Below, piece after piece: positions 10,681 through 20,815 of a DNA stretch of 64,000 nucleotides. This DNA is from Mesostigma viride. Taxonomy: Eukaryota > Streptophyta > Mesostigmatophyceae > Mesostigmatales > Mesostigmataceae. The stretch is taken from contig RPFO01000213.1 in NCBI GenBank assembly GCA_009746045.1, positions 3,452,241 to 3,516,240 of the forward strand. Direction: 5' to 3'. A program made the position numbers and the translations under genes. The notes under the pieces were generated by a model. The model searched no databases. It was not told the DNA's origin and saw nothing but the letters and a program-made list of their open reading frames with translations. Each line of letters opens with the position of its first letter. The stretch's first letter is position 1.

Positions 10681-11947
10681 ATGGCAGACTCCCATCCTGA
10701 GGGGACACCCAGGCCACCTGCCCAACTTCAAGAGGACTTGAGGGCTACGTATGTGCTCCAGCACGACTATGCTGGCCCCAGAGCCACAGGCACTCCGCTC
10801 CAGGAAGACGCTGGGTTTGTGGAAGCTCATTTTCTCAACCTGTTCCAGCGTATGGTACATGATCAGCAACGTCACGATCAGCGTCACGGGGCCTTAATGA
10901 CAAGGTTGAATCATGTTGAGGGTCTGGTCCAGCAGATGGCAGAACACTTGAGGGCTGGGCACCTTCCATCTGTGGGTTCTGCTGTGCCTGCAGTTTCAGA
11001 GGCTCAGGTAGCTCAGGAGGCTATCCCTACCCCGGTGGCCTTAGTTCCCTCCCCTATGGAGGCCACTCCACCTCCTAAGGTGGTGGTATACTTGCCCAGG
11101 TCTGTTGTCCCAACAAAACAGGTGGAGCAGTATTTGGACCACCGCAAGTGTGTTCCTGAACAGTGTGAGTGGTGCAAATCCTTGTACACAGCCATGCAGG
11201 CCCTGGACCAGACAGTGGTGGAGGAGGGCGAACTAGTACCTGAGGGTATGGATGGTAGAGTTGGCACTGGACTGTTTGCCCCCCAGTCTGTGTGAGGTTG
11301 GATCTCCCATGGTGGCTTACATCATGCACACTGTCTTTGCAGTGTATCCTTGGCCTTCATTTGACATGAGGCCTGTGGAGGGCCAGGATTTGATGGCTGC
11401 CCTGCCCAGTGACTTGAGACTGGCTTTTGGGGAGCTAAAGCCAGCTGATTCTTCCCAGACTTACACGGAGCTGATCGAGCAAGCTGTCATGAAGGGAGAG
11501 TTTGACATGACTCCGTCGTCCAGCTGCTCTGTGCTGTCATGTTTTCCACACAAGGACACCACTGTATTCGTGAGGCTGCAGTTACCCAAGTTCCCTAACG
11601 AGTTGAGGGCCAGGCTCACCCCCCTGAGGGTGTTGGTACCCATCTTGGGGGCCAGGTGGGGGCCTGTCAAGGCCTTTCTACGGCTGTGGTGGGCCTACAG
11701 TAGCTGGCTGTGTCGCCACAAGACTGCTAGTGGCTGGGTCTTTGACCCCCTCAGACAGGCTGTGGTTACCCTGTCCTTCCCTGCCCAGTGCAGTAGGTTT
11801 TCAGCTGAGTTGGGCAAGGCTGCTGAGACCTGCCTGGCTATTCAGGTCAGCAGGAACTGGCCAGATCTGGTGTCCATGGTGGAGCATTTCCCAGTGTTTG
11901 GAACGAGGGGGAAGGATACGAAGAAGGGGGATTGGTTCACTCTGTGA
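10681..11947 (+). pseudogene. Extra ORF between integrase and LTR
   Basis: Two overlapping frames (10681-11295 with ATG MADSHPEG; 11252-11947) appear to be one protein broken by a frameshift near 11260. The first part has a glutamine/histidine-rich helix (FQRMVHDQQRHDQRH) and then LMTRLNHVEGLVQQMAEHL, a likely coiled coil, as in some gag N-termini. The second part has DLMAALPSDLRLAFGELKPA and a tryptophan-rich stretch. Its place downstream of pol is unusual for Ty3/gypsy. It may be a displaced gag, an acquired ORF, or a remnant of another element. Confidence 0.5.
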
Positions 11948-12323
11948 TGGGTTTCCAGGAGGGTTGGAGATTGGGCTGTGGAGTGAGGTGGGGAACCAGA
12001 ATGGAGGAGGCCAGTTCTGATGTCCAGTCCAGATTTCCAGCAATGCCAGTTTCCTGGGTTCATGGTAGTCCTTGCAGTTGTATTATCCAGGCATGGTTGC
12101 CTGTGTGTTAGATCCCTTGAGGACATTTCAATGGTGGGAGATTTGTCTTATTCAGGGTTGATCATGATCAGATGATAGTGAGATAGGAGGCCCCTTTGGG
12201 GATGTAAAAACCCATGCACTTGCTTGTCCCAAGAGGTGGTGGACTTCCTGTTTATTGTTGTGTTGTTCTTGTGGAGGTTGTTGTTTTATTCTCCTTGGCT
12301 TCTAGGAACTGGGAGTTCCTGTC

Positions 12324-12337
12324 TTGAGGGGGAGATA
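12324..12337 (+). promoter_or_regulatory. Polypurine tract next to 3' LTR
   Basis: TTGAGGGGGAGATA directly precedes the LTR start (TGTAAC). Its place and purine run fit the plus-strand primer of LTR retrotransposons. Confidence 0.65.
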
Positions 12338-13045
12338 TGTAACAACCAAATGTTACATCCAAAGTTTTCCTACTGTTGATCTTATTATGAGTTCTTGAGG
12401 ACAATTATTTGGGAAGTTAGGAGGCTTCGACGTCTGATGGATATTGGGCCCGCTGAGATCTGTCGAATTTATTGTTCTACCCTCATTGGTCGTGGCCTGA
12501 TCCACGTAGGGTACTTTGCATGGTTTTGTTCAGTCAGTCATAGATTCTCTTTAAGACTGTTGTACCTGGTGGATCTGGTTCCAGGTCATGGAGATTCAGT
12601 ATGTGCTGGCCTTGTGTTGTGTTAAGGATTCTGAGGATAGGATCTTATCTTGAGTGATCCTCACTTTTGATTGGTTCTTTCGGGTTAGGGTTGAGCCGAC
12701 TCTGCGTGCACGATGACTTTTATCCTGTTTGTGGCGGTCGTGCATCATGTGTGCGTACGTGAGAACCAAACCTATGGTGTAATTCAAGGATTTCCTTGTT
12801 TCATCAAGCAAACAACCCTTGCCAAAAGTCAACTATAACTTCAACAGATAGATGACTTGGATATAACTTGTCTGTTGTGTCTAACAAGGGTCGGGTCCCA
12901 ATCCCTTAACTGTTGAAGCTTCATCTTCATTGCTTCTCTGGACGTGAAGTAATTATCTGTCAAGACTCCAACCCAGGTATAAAGATCTTTTCACGCTAAT
13001 GTTGATACTGAGGCTGTTGCAAACACAACATTTTTAGTCGTTACA
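12338..13045 (+). repeat. 3' LTR (708 bp)
   Basis: Starts TGTAACAACC and ends GTCGTTACA, so the terminal inverted repeat is TGTAAC/GTTACA. It sits just after the polypurine tract at the expected place. No second copy of this LTR is seen upstream in the window, so the 5' LTR is lost or lies elsewhere. Confidence 0.75.
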
Positions 13046-13259
13046 CATGGTTACTCCGGACTGGCTGGGTATCATGCTTTAGCCGTGACGTAAACCAGAT
13101 CATTTGAAGTAATCTATCATTTAAAAAATTAAATAATAACATGCCTCCGTGGGGAGGTCATGTAGCACATATTCCATGATGGATGGGGTGGAGGAAGCCG
13201 CGTGATCGAACTATCCTAACTCTAACTAAGCTATCTAGAAAATCCTAACTACACTACTC

Positions 13260-13740
13260 ATCAAAACGTCTCCTCCGCTTGGGGGGAGGTGGCTTGCCCA
13301 CAGGGTCGGGCGTGTGCGCCTTGACAATCTTCTTCCACCGCGTCTTGTCCTGCATGGCAGTCCAAAGACGGGAGAGAGAGTGGATGCGGTGCTCAAACTG
13401 GGCTGGGACCACTAGGTCGTCCAGCAACATCTAGACGTAGTTCGTGACAGGTTTCCCTATCCTTTTGGGAATGCCCTCGGGGCCAGGCCAGGTCAGAATG
13501 TGCCGCCCTGGCTGGCCAAGCCGCGCTGGGGGCCGGCCAGACCGAGGGTGGTGTCGACCTGGCTGGTGCGGGCAAGGTGTCCTACAAATGCTATCCTACG
13601 CTGCCTAATCTCGTCCGAAACACGAGGCATGCCATGATACAAAGACTCTGATGACGGACGCTCGGAAAAACCTACATTAAGGACCTGTCGGAGCATCCTG
13701 TAAACCGTGCCGTCTAGCCTAGCTGCCAGTTTGGGTTAAT
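13260..13740 (-). pseudogene. LINE C-terminal fragment (family 1, copy a)
   Basis: Minus-strand frames give SESLYHGMPRVSDEIRQRR and AFVGHLARTSQVDTT, the thumb/C-terminal motif of APE-type LINE proteins (LYxGxPxIxxxIxxRRLxxxGHxxR). Further down, in a shifted frame, come PAQFEHRIHSLSRLW and a proline run with KRRRR. The fragment shares its end with the copies near 19120-19990 and 26030-26270. Confidence 0.7.
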
Positions 13741-13849
13741 CTATCATGCATTCACAATATTGTGATCGCTTGTGGTGGATGTTTTCTCAGACGGGTGCAT
13801 CGGTGTTAAACAACCGCATGGTGCTTTCTCAGACGCCGCAAGCGGCTCG

Positions 13850-14510
13850 AGAAGATTCTCTTCACCCTTGATGACGACTTGACCCTGGCGCAGCAACAAC
13901 GGCGACGGGAGCTATGGCCGACCTACCTCCAGCTCCGGCAGACCAAGGCGGGGCAGCCGGTGTACTGGAAGGGGGCGGCCATCTACGTCGGCCACAAGCC
14001 CTGGCAGGCGACCCCCCCCCCCCGCGGCCCCAGCGACTCCAGACGCCCCAGCTTAGGGGAATACAGCAGTAGTAGTGCAGAATAGATAGACCGTGGCCAT
14101 GTACATGTACGCCTCCTAGAGGCACTATCCCAGCTAAGCCCCGCGCTTTATTTAATCATGTACATGTGTGCCTATGATGTGCCACACTCCAGACGATGCC
14201 TAGCCTTATTTAGTAATGTTGTGCCCATGCAGGGAGTCACTCTCTGCTGAGAAGCCATGCCATAGCTCTTGTATAGCCATGATGATCTTCCCCCTCACAG
14301 GCATGCTCCCCCCTTACCCGGGCATAGCGTGATAGACCATGAGGGTGCGGGTGCCCTGGTGCACCTAGAGCAAGTGTTGTTTACATTCCCACCCTTGCAG
14401 GAAGTAGCTTAGAATGTATTATAGGCTCATATGCCCCTTCTCAGGGCTATGTGCTACATATACTCCCAACGGAGTTATGTTCCTAATTAATTAATTAATT
14501 AATTAATGGT
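13850..14510 (+). mobile_element. LINE ORF1 C-terminal fragment with 3' UTR (copy a)
   Basis: The plus strand encodes TLAQQQRRRELWPTYLQLRQ and GQPVYWKGAAIYVGHKPW, the C-terminal end of an ORF1-like protein. About 400 bp of untranslated sequence follow, ending ...CTCCCAACGGAGTTATGTT and an (ATTA/TTAA)n tail. The same unit occurs inverted at 23430-24370. No RT follows it here. Confidence 0.65.
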
Positions 14511-14549
14511 GCTTACATGCTCGCGCCATTAATTAATTAATTAGTTAGT

Positions 14550-14590
14550 TAAACTCGTGCACCCGTTGGGGAGTCACGGAGCATTAACCC
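14550..14590 (+). repeat. LINE-associated 3' hairpin repeat, left arm
   Basis: Contains CTCGTGCACCCGTTGGGGAG then TCACGGAGCATTAA. The same module, next to a (TTAA)n run and GGAT repeats, recurs at 25378-25412, 49212-49245 and 49518-49552. An inverted copy lies at 14830-14872. Confidence 0.8.
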
Positions 14591-14592
14591 GG

Positions 14593-14748
14593 ATGGATGG
14601 ATGGATGGATGGATGGATGGATGGATGGATGGATGGATGGATGGATGGATGGATGGATGGATGGATGGATGGATGGATGGATGGATGGATGGATGGATGG
14701 ATGGATGGATGGATGGATGGATGGATGGATGGATGGATGGATGGATGG
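14593..14748. repeat. (GGAT)n microsatellite, about 39 copies
   Basis: Uninterrupted GGAT repeat between two inverted copies of the hairpin module. Short versions (2-4 units) occupy the same place at 49258 and 49560, so the array grew from the 3' region of the repeat family. Confidence 0.95.
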
Positions 14749-14829
14749 GTGCATGCCTCTGGCATGAAGGAGAAAGGGGGTCTCTGCCCTTTCTTCCTGT
14801 TGTCCACACATAGGGATTAAAAACACTTC

Positions 14830-14872
14830 GGTGCTCCGTGACTCCCCAACGTTCGGGAGCACGAGTTTACTT
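14830..14872 (-). repeat. LINE-associated 3' hairpin repeat, right arm
   Basis: GTGCTCCGTGACTCCCCAAC followed by GGGAGCACGAGTTTA, inverted relative to 14550-14590. Together they bracket the GGAT array. Confidence 0.8.
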
Positions 14873-14889
14873 AATAAAAAAAGGTGCAC

Positions 14890-15835
14890 GCAATCCTACC
14901 GGTCTAAGCTATCTACAGGCTATCTACAAAACAATCCTATTCTATATCTATGGTGCTCGCGACCCTAGGGGGCCTTGTCTAGCATGCCTCCCGTGTTTGC
15001 AAACACGCTCCTTCCCCACTGCAGGGGGGTTGTTGTCCTCTATGACCTGGGCCCACTTGGCCTCGTCCATCATCTTTTTCCAAATCACGGAGAGGCCTAG
15101 GTCCCCCATGTCCTCTACTAGCTGTTCTTTGAAGGTGCGGGCCTTGCGGCGTCTAACCTGGCTGGGCCCGGCCCACGTGAGGAGGTGCCGGCCCGGCGGG
15201 GCGGGGCGCAGCCCTGCAGAGGGGCCACGTGAGGTGTCTACTTGGTTGGTGCGAGCTAAGTGCCCTAGTACTAGCTGCAGGCGCCGCTGCTTGATGGTGC
15301 TGGTGATAAGTGGCATGCCGCGATACAAGTCCTCCTTGCGGACATGAGCAACGTATACTACACGAAAAATTGACCGCAGCATGTTGGTGACCGCGCCATC
15401 CAGCTTGTTGGCCAGGTCGGCAGTGAGAGTCCACGTCTCGGCCCCGTACGTAATAACAGGGAGGACCAGTACCTTAAACTGGTCCTGTTTCTCTAGCTTG
15501 CCCAAGGGCTTGCGCCACAGGGCCCGGTATTGGCGTAAAGCGTGCCAGGCGAGGGAGATACGGTGGTCCACATCGGCCTTGCAGCTGGGGAGTAAGCTAC
15601 CCAGTAACTTGACGCACGGTCCCGATACAGGACTCAAGAGCCGTCAAGGAGAAAGAGGTTGGGCGGTGGCTGAGTGAGCCCGATCGCCAGACCCTCAGTC
15701 TTCTTGCTGACCTCAAGCCCCACCACACGGGCCTCGATTTCCAGGCAGTCAAGCCACGTCTGCACGTGCTCAGTGCCCTCAAAGAGGGTGGTGTCGTCTG
15801 CATAGATGATGTCCGCCAGCCGAATCTCGCGCAAG
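14890..15835 (-). pseudogene. LINE reverse transcriptase, C-terminal half (family 1, copy b)
   Basis: Reading down from about 15835: IRLADIIYADDTTLFEGT (RT motif C, YADD), then WLDCLEIEARVVGLEVSKK. After a frame change near 15640 come CVKLLGSLLPSCKADVDHRI, VITYGAETWTLTADLANKLD and MLRSIFRVVY, then LYRGMPLITSTIKQRRLQLV and a C-terminal helix-rich tail. This is typical of APE-type LINEs (RTE, CR1 or I-like; clade not resolved). The copy is truncated upstream of YADD, as expected after incomplete target-primed reverse transcription. Confidence 0.8.
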
Positions 15836-17102
15836 CATTATGAATGCCGGGGAAGGAATGCCTTGCTTCGTCGCCGTGAGACTCAAGTAGCTCGAGATTC
15901 TCTTTACACTTTGACACTTTACGTGCTCTCTTGTTATACCTATAAAACGGAACGAGCGGATTCACAAGTTTTGTGGCAAGAGTGGAAAGGGAATATTCAC
16001 ACCATTCTCATCTGCCGGCCATAATCGGCCCGTCATTTCCGCATCCTGCCAATGTCAAGTAGCAAGTTTGAAATGCAGCACAGGGGTAGACACTATAACC
16101 GCATGGCTTCCCCATCGTCTCGACTCTGAGCAGTCTCAACCTGGTCCACGAGATCTCGAGCACCTGCGCTGGTTGTTTGTTATCTACATTTGAGTTTCAG
16201 TTTTAACCGGGCCGTAGGCAATCGCCTCGATGGTCCATGGCGCATTGGAGACGTACCGACTGATCGATGCACTAGTCAGTGAACGTCGCCGGCAAGTCAC
16301 AGTAGCCGGCAGTGCAAACAAAGCTCCTTCAAGTTTCAGATAGCGTATACATTAGTTACGAGGCAGTTACATAGCAAATGAAATAGCAATTCCAAACACC
16401 GAACACGGGTGCTAATTCCCTAAATAGAAATTTGTTGATGCACCAGGGACGCACTGATGTACTGCGCATGTGCATGATCACATGACTGCCTGTGGTTTCG
16501 CGAATGAAGATTGAAGTGCTCCGAAGGGCTGACGAGAGTCGTAAGATCACGATAGCCAGCTGTTGCCTGCTTCATGTTGTAAGTGATGTACAAGGTAAAC
16601 CTAGTCGCACGTGGTTACGGGAACATAATTATGTACACGTCTTGTAACCCGCAGTAAGTTGTACCCCATCTGGCGAACGTCACCAAGGTTGCCAGCCATC
16701 AGGTGTCACACGCGGAAGGTTCAAGCGACAAGCCTTTGTTCTTCACTTCTTCTGTCTTCAAGATTCATTTGCCGCCCGGTCCTGGTCCTGCTCACGCCCG
16801 GCCACGCTTTTGGAGGCAGAAGCAGTGTATCCAATTCAGTTAGTTTAGTGCAGAAGTGCTGTAGGCAATTTCCCCAAGAGCATTACTCGAGGCACGCGAA
16901 TATTTTCTCGAGGCACGCTTTCATTGAAGACAGACACATTTACTCGAGGCACATTTTCACTGAAGAATTTTGAGTATATGATTTAGAGAGAGGGTTTTCC
17001 TGGCCTACTCTACTATTTCGATGTGCGAGTGCGAGCTTCGTTGGTAGCATTGCATGCTGCAGTGTAAAGGACCTAGTACTCACTATCAACCGACCAGCAA
17101 TC
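15836..17102. other. Upstream region of the DarP-like gene
   Basis: No gene, RNA or clear repeat is recognised. A short direct repeat (ACTCGAGGCACG/ACTCGAGGCAC) occurs three times in 16883-16952, close to the gene. Confidence 0.5.
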
Positions 17103-18038
17103 ATGCTGCGGGCCTGCGTTGCAGGAGAATGCGGTTTACAGACCCGCCTGGCGTCTCCTTTGCTATCGATGCATCGCGCAATTAGACATGCTGTACAGGG
17201 GCACTGCGTTGGGACGGTGGGAAACGTCGCCCTGCGAGTTTCTGCGTCGCTGCACGCACGGGGCGACGAATACGACGATGGCGAGCCCGTCGAGCGCATG
17301 AGCAAAACCAGGGGCAAAAAGGAAGCCTCGTTAGCTACCGATCTCGGCTTGAGACTAGCCGGCCTTAGCAAAAAGCAGCTGGACTACGTGGGCGAGTCAG
17401 CGGGCTTGTCAGCCGACATTATGGAGGCCGTGCGGATGTTCCAGAGAATCGAGCATAAAGGCAAGAATGGCATGCGCCGGCAGATGCTTCTGATGGGAAA
17501 GCTGCTTCGCACGGTTGAGGCAGGTCCAGTCGAAGAAGCACTCCTCAGGGTGCAAGATGGTGTCCCGTTGCCTGTGCCTATCGCAACTTTGGCTGGCGAG
17601 ATGGTGCCCCTGCCCACCTTGCAACCACGGGGCGCGGAAGGGGATGCTGCCCGCCCAGACGCGCCCGTCGGCCCAGAAGATCCGGATGGTGTAACACAAG
17701 CTCGTGAAGGCAACCGGCCAGAAGCTGCGACAGATGTCTTGGCAACCTGGTTTGAAGGCTTACTCTCAGATGACCGCGCTGTCACAACCGAAGTCTTTGA
17801 GTACCGGGACGAATTCGATCGCCAGAGGCTGCGCCAACTTATCCGTGCTGCCAAGATGGAGCGGGCTGCAAACATGGCACTGCTAGAGGCGGCAAAAGTG
17901 CAGGTGCAAGAGCCCGCGGTTGCTTCAACCACAGTGGGCGTGAGTGCAGGCGCTGTCACATCTCCTGCCCGCCCCAAGACAAAGGTGGCAAAAGAATTGC
18001 TCAAGTTTCTGACGGAGCTGCATAAATCTCCTAGATGA
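17103..18038 (+). CDS. DarP/YjgA (DUF615)-like ribosome maturation protein
   Basis: Single-exon ATG frame of 311 aa. Residues 1-50 are rich in Arg/Ala/Ser with almost no acidic residues, as in an organellar presequence. Then ERMSKTRGKKEASLATDLGL and RLAGLSKKQLDYVG match the first helical module of bacterial DarP. RRQMLLMGKLLRTV corresponds to the conserved RRQLQ(F/Y)IGKLMR motif. After a Pro/Ala/Gly-rich insertion (about 145-205) come DRQRLRQLIRAAKMERAAN and AKELLKFLTEL, matching the conserved C-terminal RQLxRxAxxEKxAN and LxxYLxxL. In bacteria this family assists late 50S assembly. A plastid or mitochondrial role is inferred from the presequence. Transposon fragments lie on both sides but not in the gene. 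Confidence 0.8.
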   Translation: MLRACVAGECGLQTRLASPLLSMHRAIRHAVQGHCVGTVGNVALRVSASLHARGDEYDDGEPVERMSKTRGKKEASLATDLGLRLAGLSKKQLDYVGESAGLSADIMEAVRMFQRIEHKGKNGMRRQMLLMGKLLRTVEAGPVEEALLRVQDGVPLPVPIATLAGEMVPLPTLQPRGAEGDAARPDAPVGPEDPDGVTQAREGNRPEAATDVLATWFEGLLSDDRAVTTEVFEYRDEFDRQRLRQLIRAAKMERAANMALLEAAKVQVQEPAVASTTVGVSAGAVTSPARPKTKVAKELLKFLTELHKSPR

Positions 18039-18590
18039 TGAGACTCATGATGCAGACGTGCCTGTTTGTGGAGTCAGCTTGCACTGCCAGTGTACACTGG
18101 CAATTTTGTGCGGATGCTCAGTTTACGTTTATAATAAAAGTACCTAGATGCTTAGTTACGTTTATAATAAAAGCTACCATGGTCCGGATTCTCCCGATTT
18201 CTGGTCTGCGCTGGTTGTCTCCTTGATAATAAACGTATGTGCATCAAGACGTGATTGCACACAGACGTCAGTGCTGGCGTTAATTATCTATCAGACAACC
18301 AGCGAATGCCAGAAATGAATTATGTCTGCAGGCTAACTCCTGCTCTTTCTCATGTGTGCATAATTATATACAACTCTAGTGGTTGTCTCCTTGATATACA
18401 GCTCTGTTTCTATTTACCAATTGAGCATGCGGGTCGTCCTACGGATAGCCGGCCATGCGGCTTCCGCGGTCTTGACGCCTTCCTCTCATGCATGTAATCG
18501 TCCTTAATATTCTAACAAACCGGCAGCTCTCAATGAGTTCCAAGCCTATCTGTGGCCTCTGGACGATTGATCTAGGGCAGCCTTGCTGCA
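18039..18590. repeat. 3' flank of DarP-like gene with repeat-A pieces
   Basis: TTTATAATAAAAG occurs twice (18128, 18158). Fragments of dispersed repeat A lie at 18180-18226 (minus), 18283-18312 (plus) and around 18380. No ORF is convincing. Confidence 0.6.
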
Positions 18591-18594
18591 TCCA

Positions 18595-18810
18595 CTTTGC
18601 TTTCTCTACTTCCTGTTGTATCGCACCCACAGTTGGGTCTGCACCATATTGCAGACAGAGTCTTCTTTGGCCTGCCCACTTGAGCCAGTGAGAGAGCTAG
18701 GGCATCCTAAACCCTTGATCCAGGTCCTACTCGATTTGTAATGTGTATTGGGCTTGAAGGTACATCCCATTTTGGTACCCACGTGACGCAGTCTACGTGA
18801 TTTTAATTGA
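18595..18810 (-). repeat. Dispersed repeat C, copy 1
   Basis: Shares TGGCCTGCCCACTTG...CAGTGAGAGA.GCTAGGGC and GGTACCCACGTGACGCA with copies at 20655-20815, 28675-28765 and 58440-58625. It is non-coding and its class is not known. Confidence 0.7.
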
Positions 18811-18999
18811 TGAATTAATATAGCCGTTCATCATACGGCACACGACTGCACACTTTGGTTCTTACACGACATCATTCTGGCAGACGAGGCGGTAACATAG
18901 CGGCTATCCTCAGGGGCAATAGCCTCTACCAGTCAGAGTCTAGCAACTACCACTAATGATTTATTACTATTAATAATAATAATAATTATTATTAAACTA

Positions 19000-20050
19000 T
19001 AACATGACTCCGTTGGGAGCTCATGTATGTATTCCATTGCTGAAGGGCCGGGGGTGAGCGGAGCCGCGAAAACTAACTAAGCTAACTAGATAAGCTAAGA
19101 ATCTAAGCTACAATAACTTCTAGGTAGCTGCTCTACTCAGCAAAGCGCCCCTTCCTCTTGGGGGGGGGGGGGGGGGGGGGGGGGCTTGCCCACAGGGGCT
19201 GGCGTGTGGACCGGCCTGCATGGACAATGGTCTGCCGCCTCTTCTTGTCCTGCTTATAGCAGCGTAGAGTCCAAGCAAGAGAGAGGGAGGAAATGCGGTG
19301 TTCAAACTGGGCTGGGACCGGCCACTAGGTTGGCCAGCAACTGATCTGTATAGTTCATGGCAGGTCTACCAACCTGTCTGGTTTTAAGTCCTTGGGGTCG
19401 GCTTGCAGGCCAGCTAGGATGTGCCGCCCTGGCTGGCCAAGCCGCTGGGGGCTGGCCAGACCAAGGGCGGTGTCTAGACCTGACTGGTTGGAGCAAGAAG
19501 TGTCCTACAAATGCTATCCTACGCATTCCTAAGTAATCTCATCCGAAATACGGGGCATACCCTTATACAGAGACTCTAGCGACCTATGCGTGGAAAATCC
19601 TATACATCCAGGAACTGTCAGAGCATCCTGTATTATACTGTGCCGTTCAGCCGGGTGACCAGCTTGTCCGTGAGCGTCCATGCCCCGGCCGGCGCCGTAT
19701 GTGAGCACCGTGAGGACCTGGGACCTTGAAGAGCACGCGCTTGCGGTACTTCCTAGCCAAGGTCCTTCGAACTTGCCAGTAGGTGTTGAGCGAGCGGAGC
19801 CTGGCCTGCAGGCCAAGCTGATGCAGGTGTCCACATCGTCGGCGGTGTCAGGGAGCATGCTCCCCAGCAGTATGAAGCGATCACAGAAACGGTACCTCAG
19901 ATCCGTCTAGCAGCCGCGGGAGTGGCGGGCGACTGGCAGCACCATATGCACTCACCATTGCCTCTGTTTTCACGTGACGCTAATCTTCATCCCCACCGCC
20001 CGGCCCGCGCCTCCAAGCCCAGACAGTCCAGCCAGGTCTGAATGTGCTCA
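19000..20050 (-). pseudogene. LINE C-terminal half (family 1, copy c), frame-broken
   Basis: Minus-strand pieces: DTAEHDVD-like thumb start near 19850 (MLPDTADDVDTCI), a YGA(E)-type region near 19690, HRSLESLYKGMPRISDEIT and IAFVGHFL near 19500-19600, then NYTDQLLANL, RISSLSC and a proline-rich end. Many indels break the frame. A 24-base G run (19161-19184) lies where the sister copies encode consecutive prolines. Confidence 0.7.
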
Positions 20051-20305
20051 GGGCGAGCTCGATGAGGGTGGTAGTACTTAGTAGGCATCCGCATAAATCA
20101 AGTCGGACGTAGACGATATTAAGTAGACTTTGACTAGCTCTAGGCGGTATAGACAGGGCCACCCGCGCCGCCCTGCCGGGCTGCGCTCCTTTAAAGGATG
20201 TCCAAGCCAGGCCGGCCCGAACTCGCTTAAGAGCGGCAAAGCGTGCACGCGTGTGCCTGGCGCGCATCTGACGTGATCCACGACATGATCTAATAAACAG
20301 ATATG

Positions 20306-20346
20306 GCCTGCGCTGATTTCTGGCCTGCGCTGGTTGTCTCCTTGAT
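20306..20346 (-). repeat. Repeat A fragment
   Basis: GATTTCTGGCCTGCGCTGGT then TGTCTCCTTGAT, the reverse complement of the repeat A core. Confidence 0.85.
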
Positions 20347-20654
20347 TGAGATATGGGGACGTGCAGCCAGAACGACAGCTAGGACACAACCTTGCCACGC
20401 CACTGCGTTGTGAAGGGGGTGGTGAATGGTGGGGCGGCGCCGGTGCCAATGCAATGCTTCCGCAGTCCGCACTAGCTACTGGTGGCCTGCACACGAACCC
20501 TCATAAAGGGTAAGGCCAGCCACCCTCATATAGCATCGATCTACTATATGTGGGCTTTGGCACATATGCGAAAGCCGGTTTAATTATTGCATCTGGATCG
20601 AAATTAAATGATTCCGGAAGCGTCTCATTGATTCAACACGTCGTTTAAAAAGCA

Positions 20655-20815
20655 TGCACGTACTTAGTGAAGTCCTGCATGCGTCATGTGGGTACCAATA
20701 AAGGAACCTTGAACCCACTATACACAGTGAGAAGGAGGTCGAGGGCGCCCGGCCTAGCTCAGTTCTCTCACGTGCATGAGTCATCAAGAGGGCAGGCCAC
20801 AGAACGTCCTGACTA
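20655..20815 (+). repeat. Dispersed repeat C, copy 2
   Basis: TCATGTGGGTACCAATAAAG, ACTATACACAGTGAG and GGGCGCCC match the copy at 28675-28765. Confidence 0.8.

Larger units (their letters stand above)
4483..13045 (+). mobile_element. Decayed Ty3/gypsy (chromovirus-type) LTR retrotransposon
   Basis: Order on the plus strand: CCHC knuckle, aspartic protease, reverse transcriptase, RNase H, integrase (HHCC and DDE) and a chromodomain-like C-terminus, then an extra ORF and one LTR. Integrase following RNase H is the Ty3/gypsy order; the C-terminal chromodomain places it with chromoviruses. The element carries several frameshifts, a large insertion in the RT (about 6551-7702), and lacks a recognisable 5' LTR and most of the gag N-terminus. 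It is therefore a non-autonomous relic. Confidence 0.85.

Noticed and set aside
14557-14889. Repeating Met-Asp-Gly-Trp / Ile-His-Pro-Ser frames
   Set aside because: Translation of the GGAT microsatellite in all phases; not coding.
17103-18038. Bacterial contamination as source of the DarP-like gene
   Set aside because: Flanked on both sides by the same eukaryotic LINE fragments and dispersed repeats as the rest of the window, and it has a presequence-like leader.
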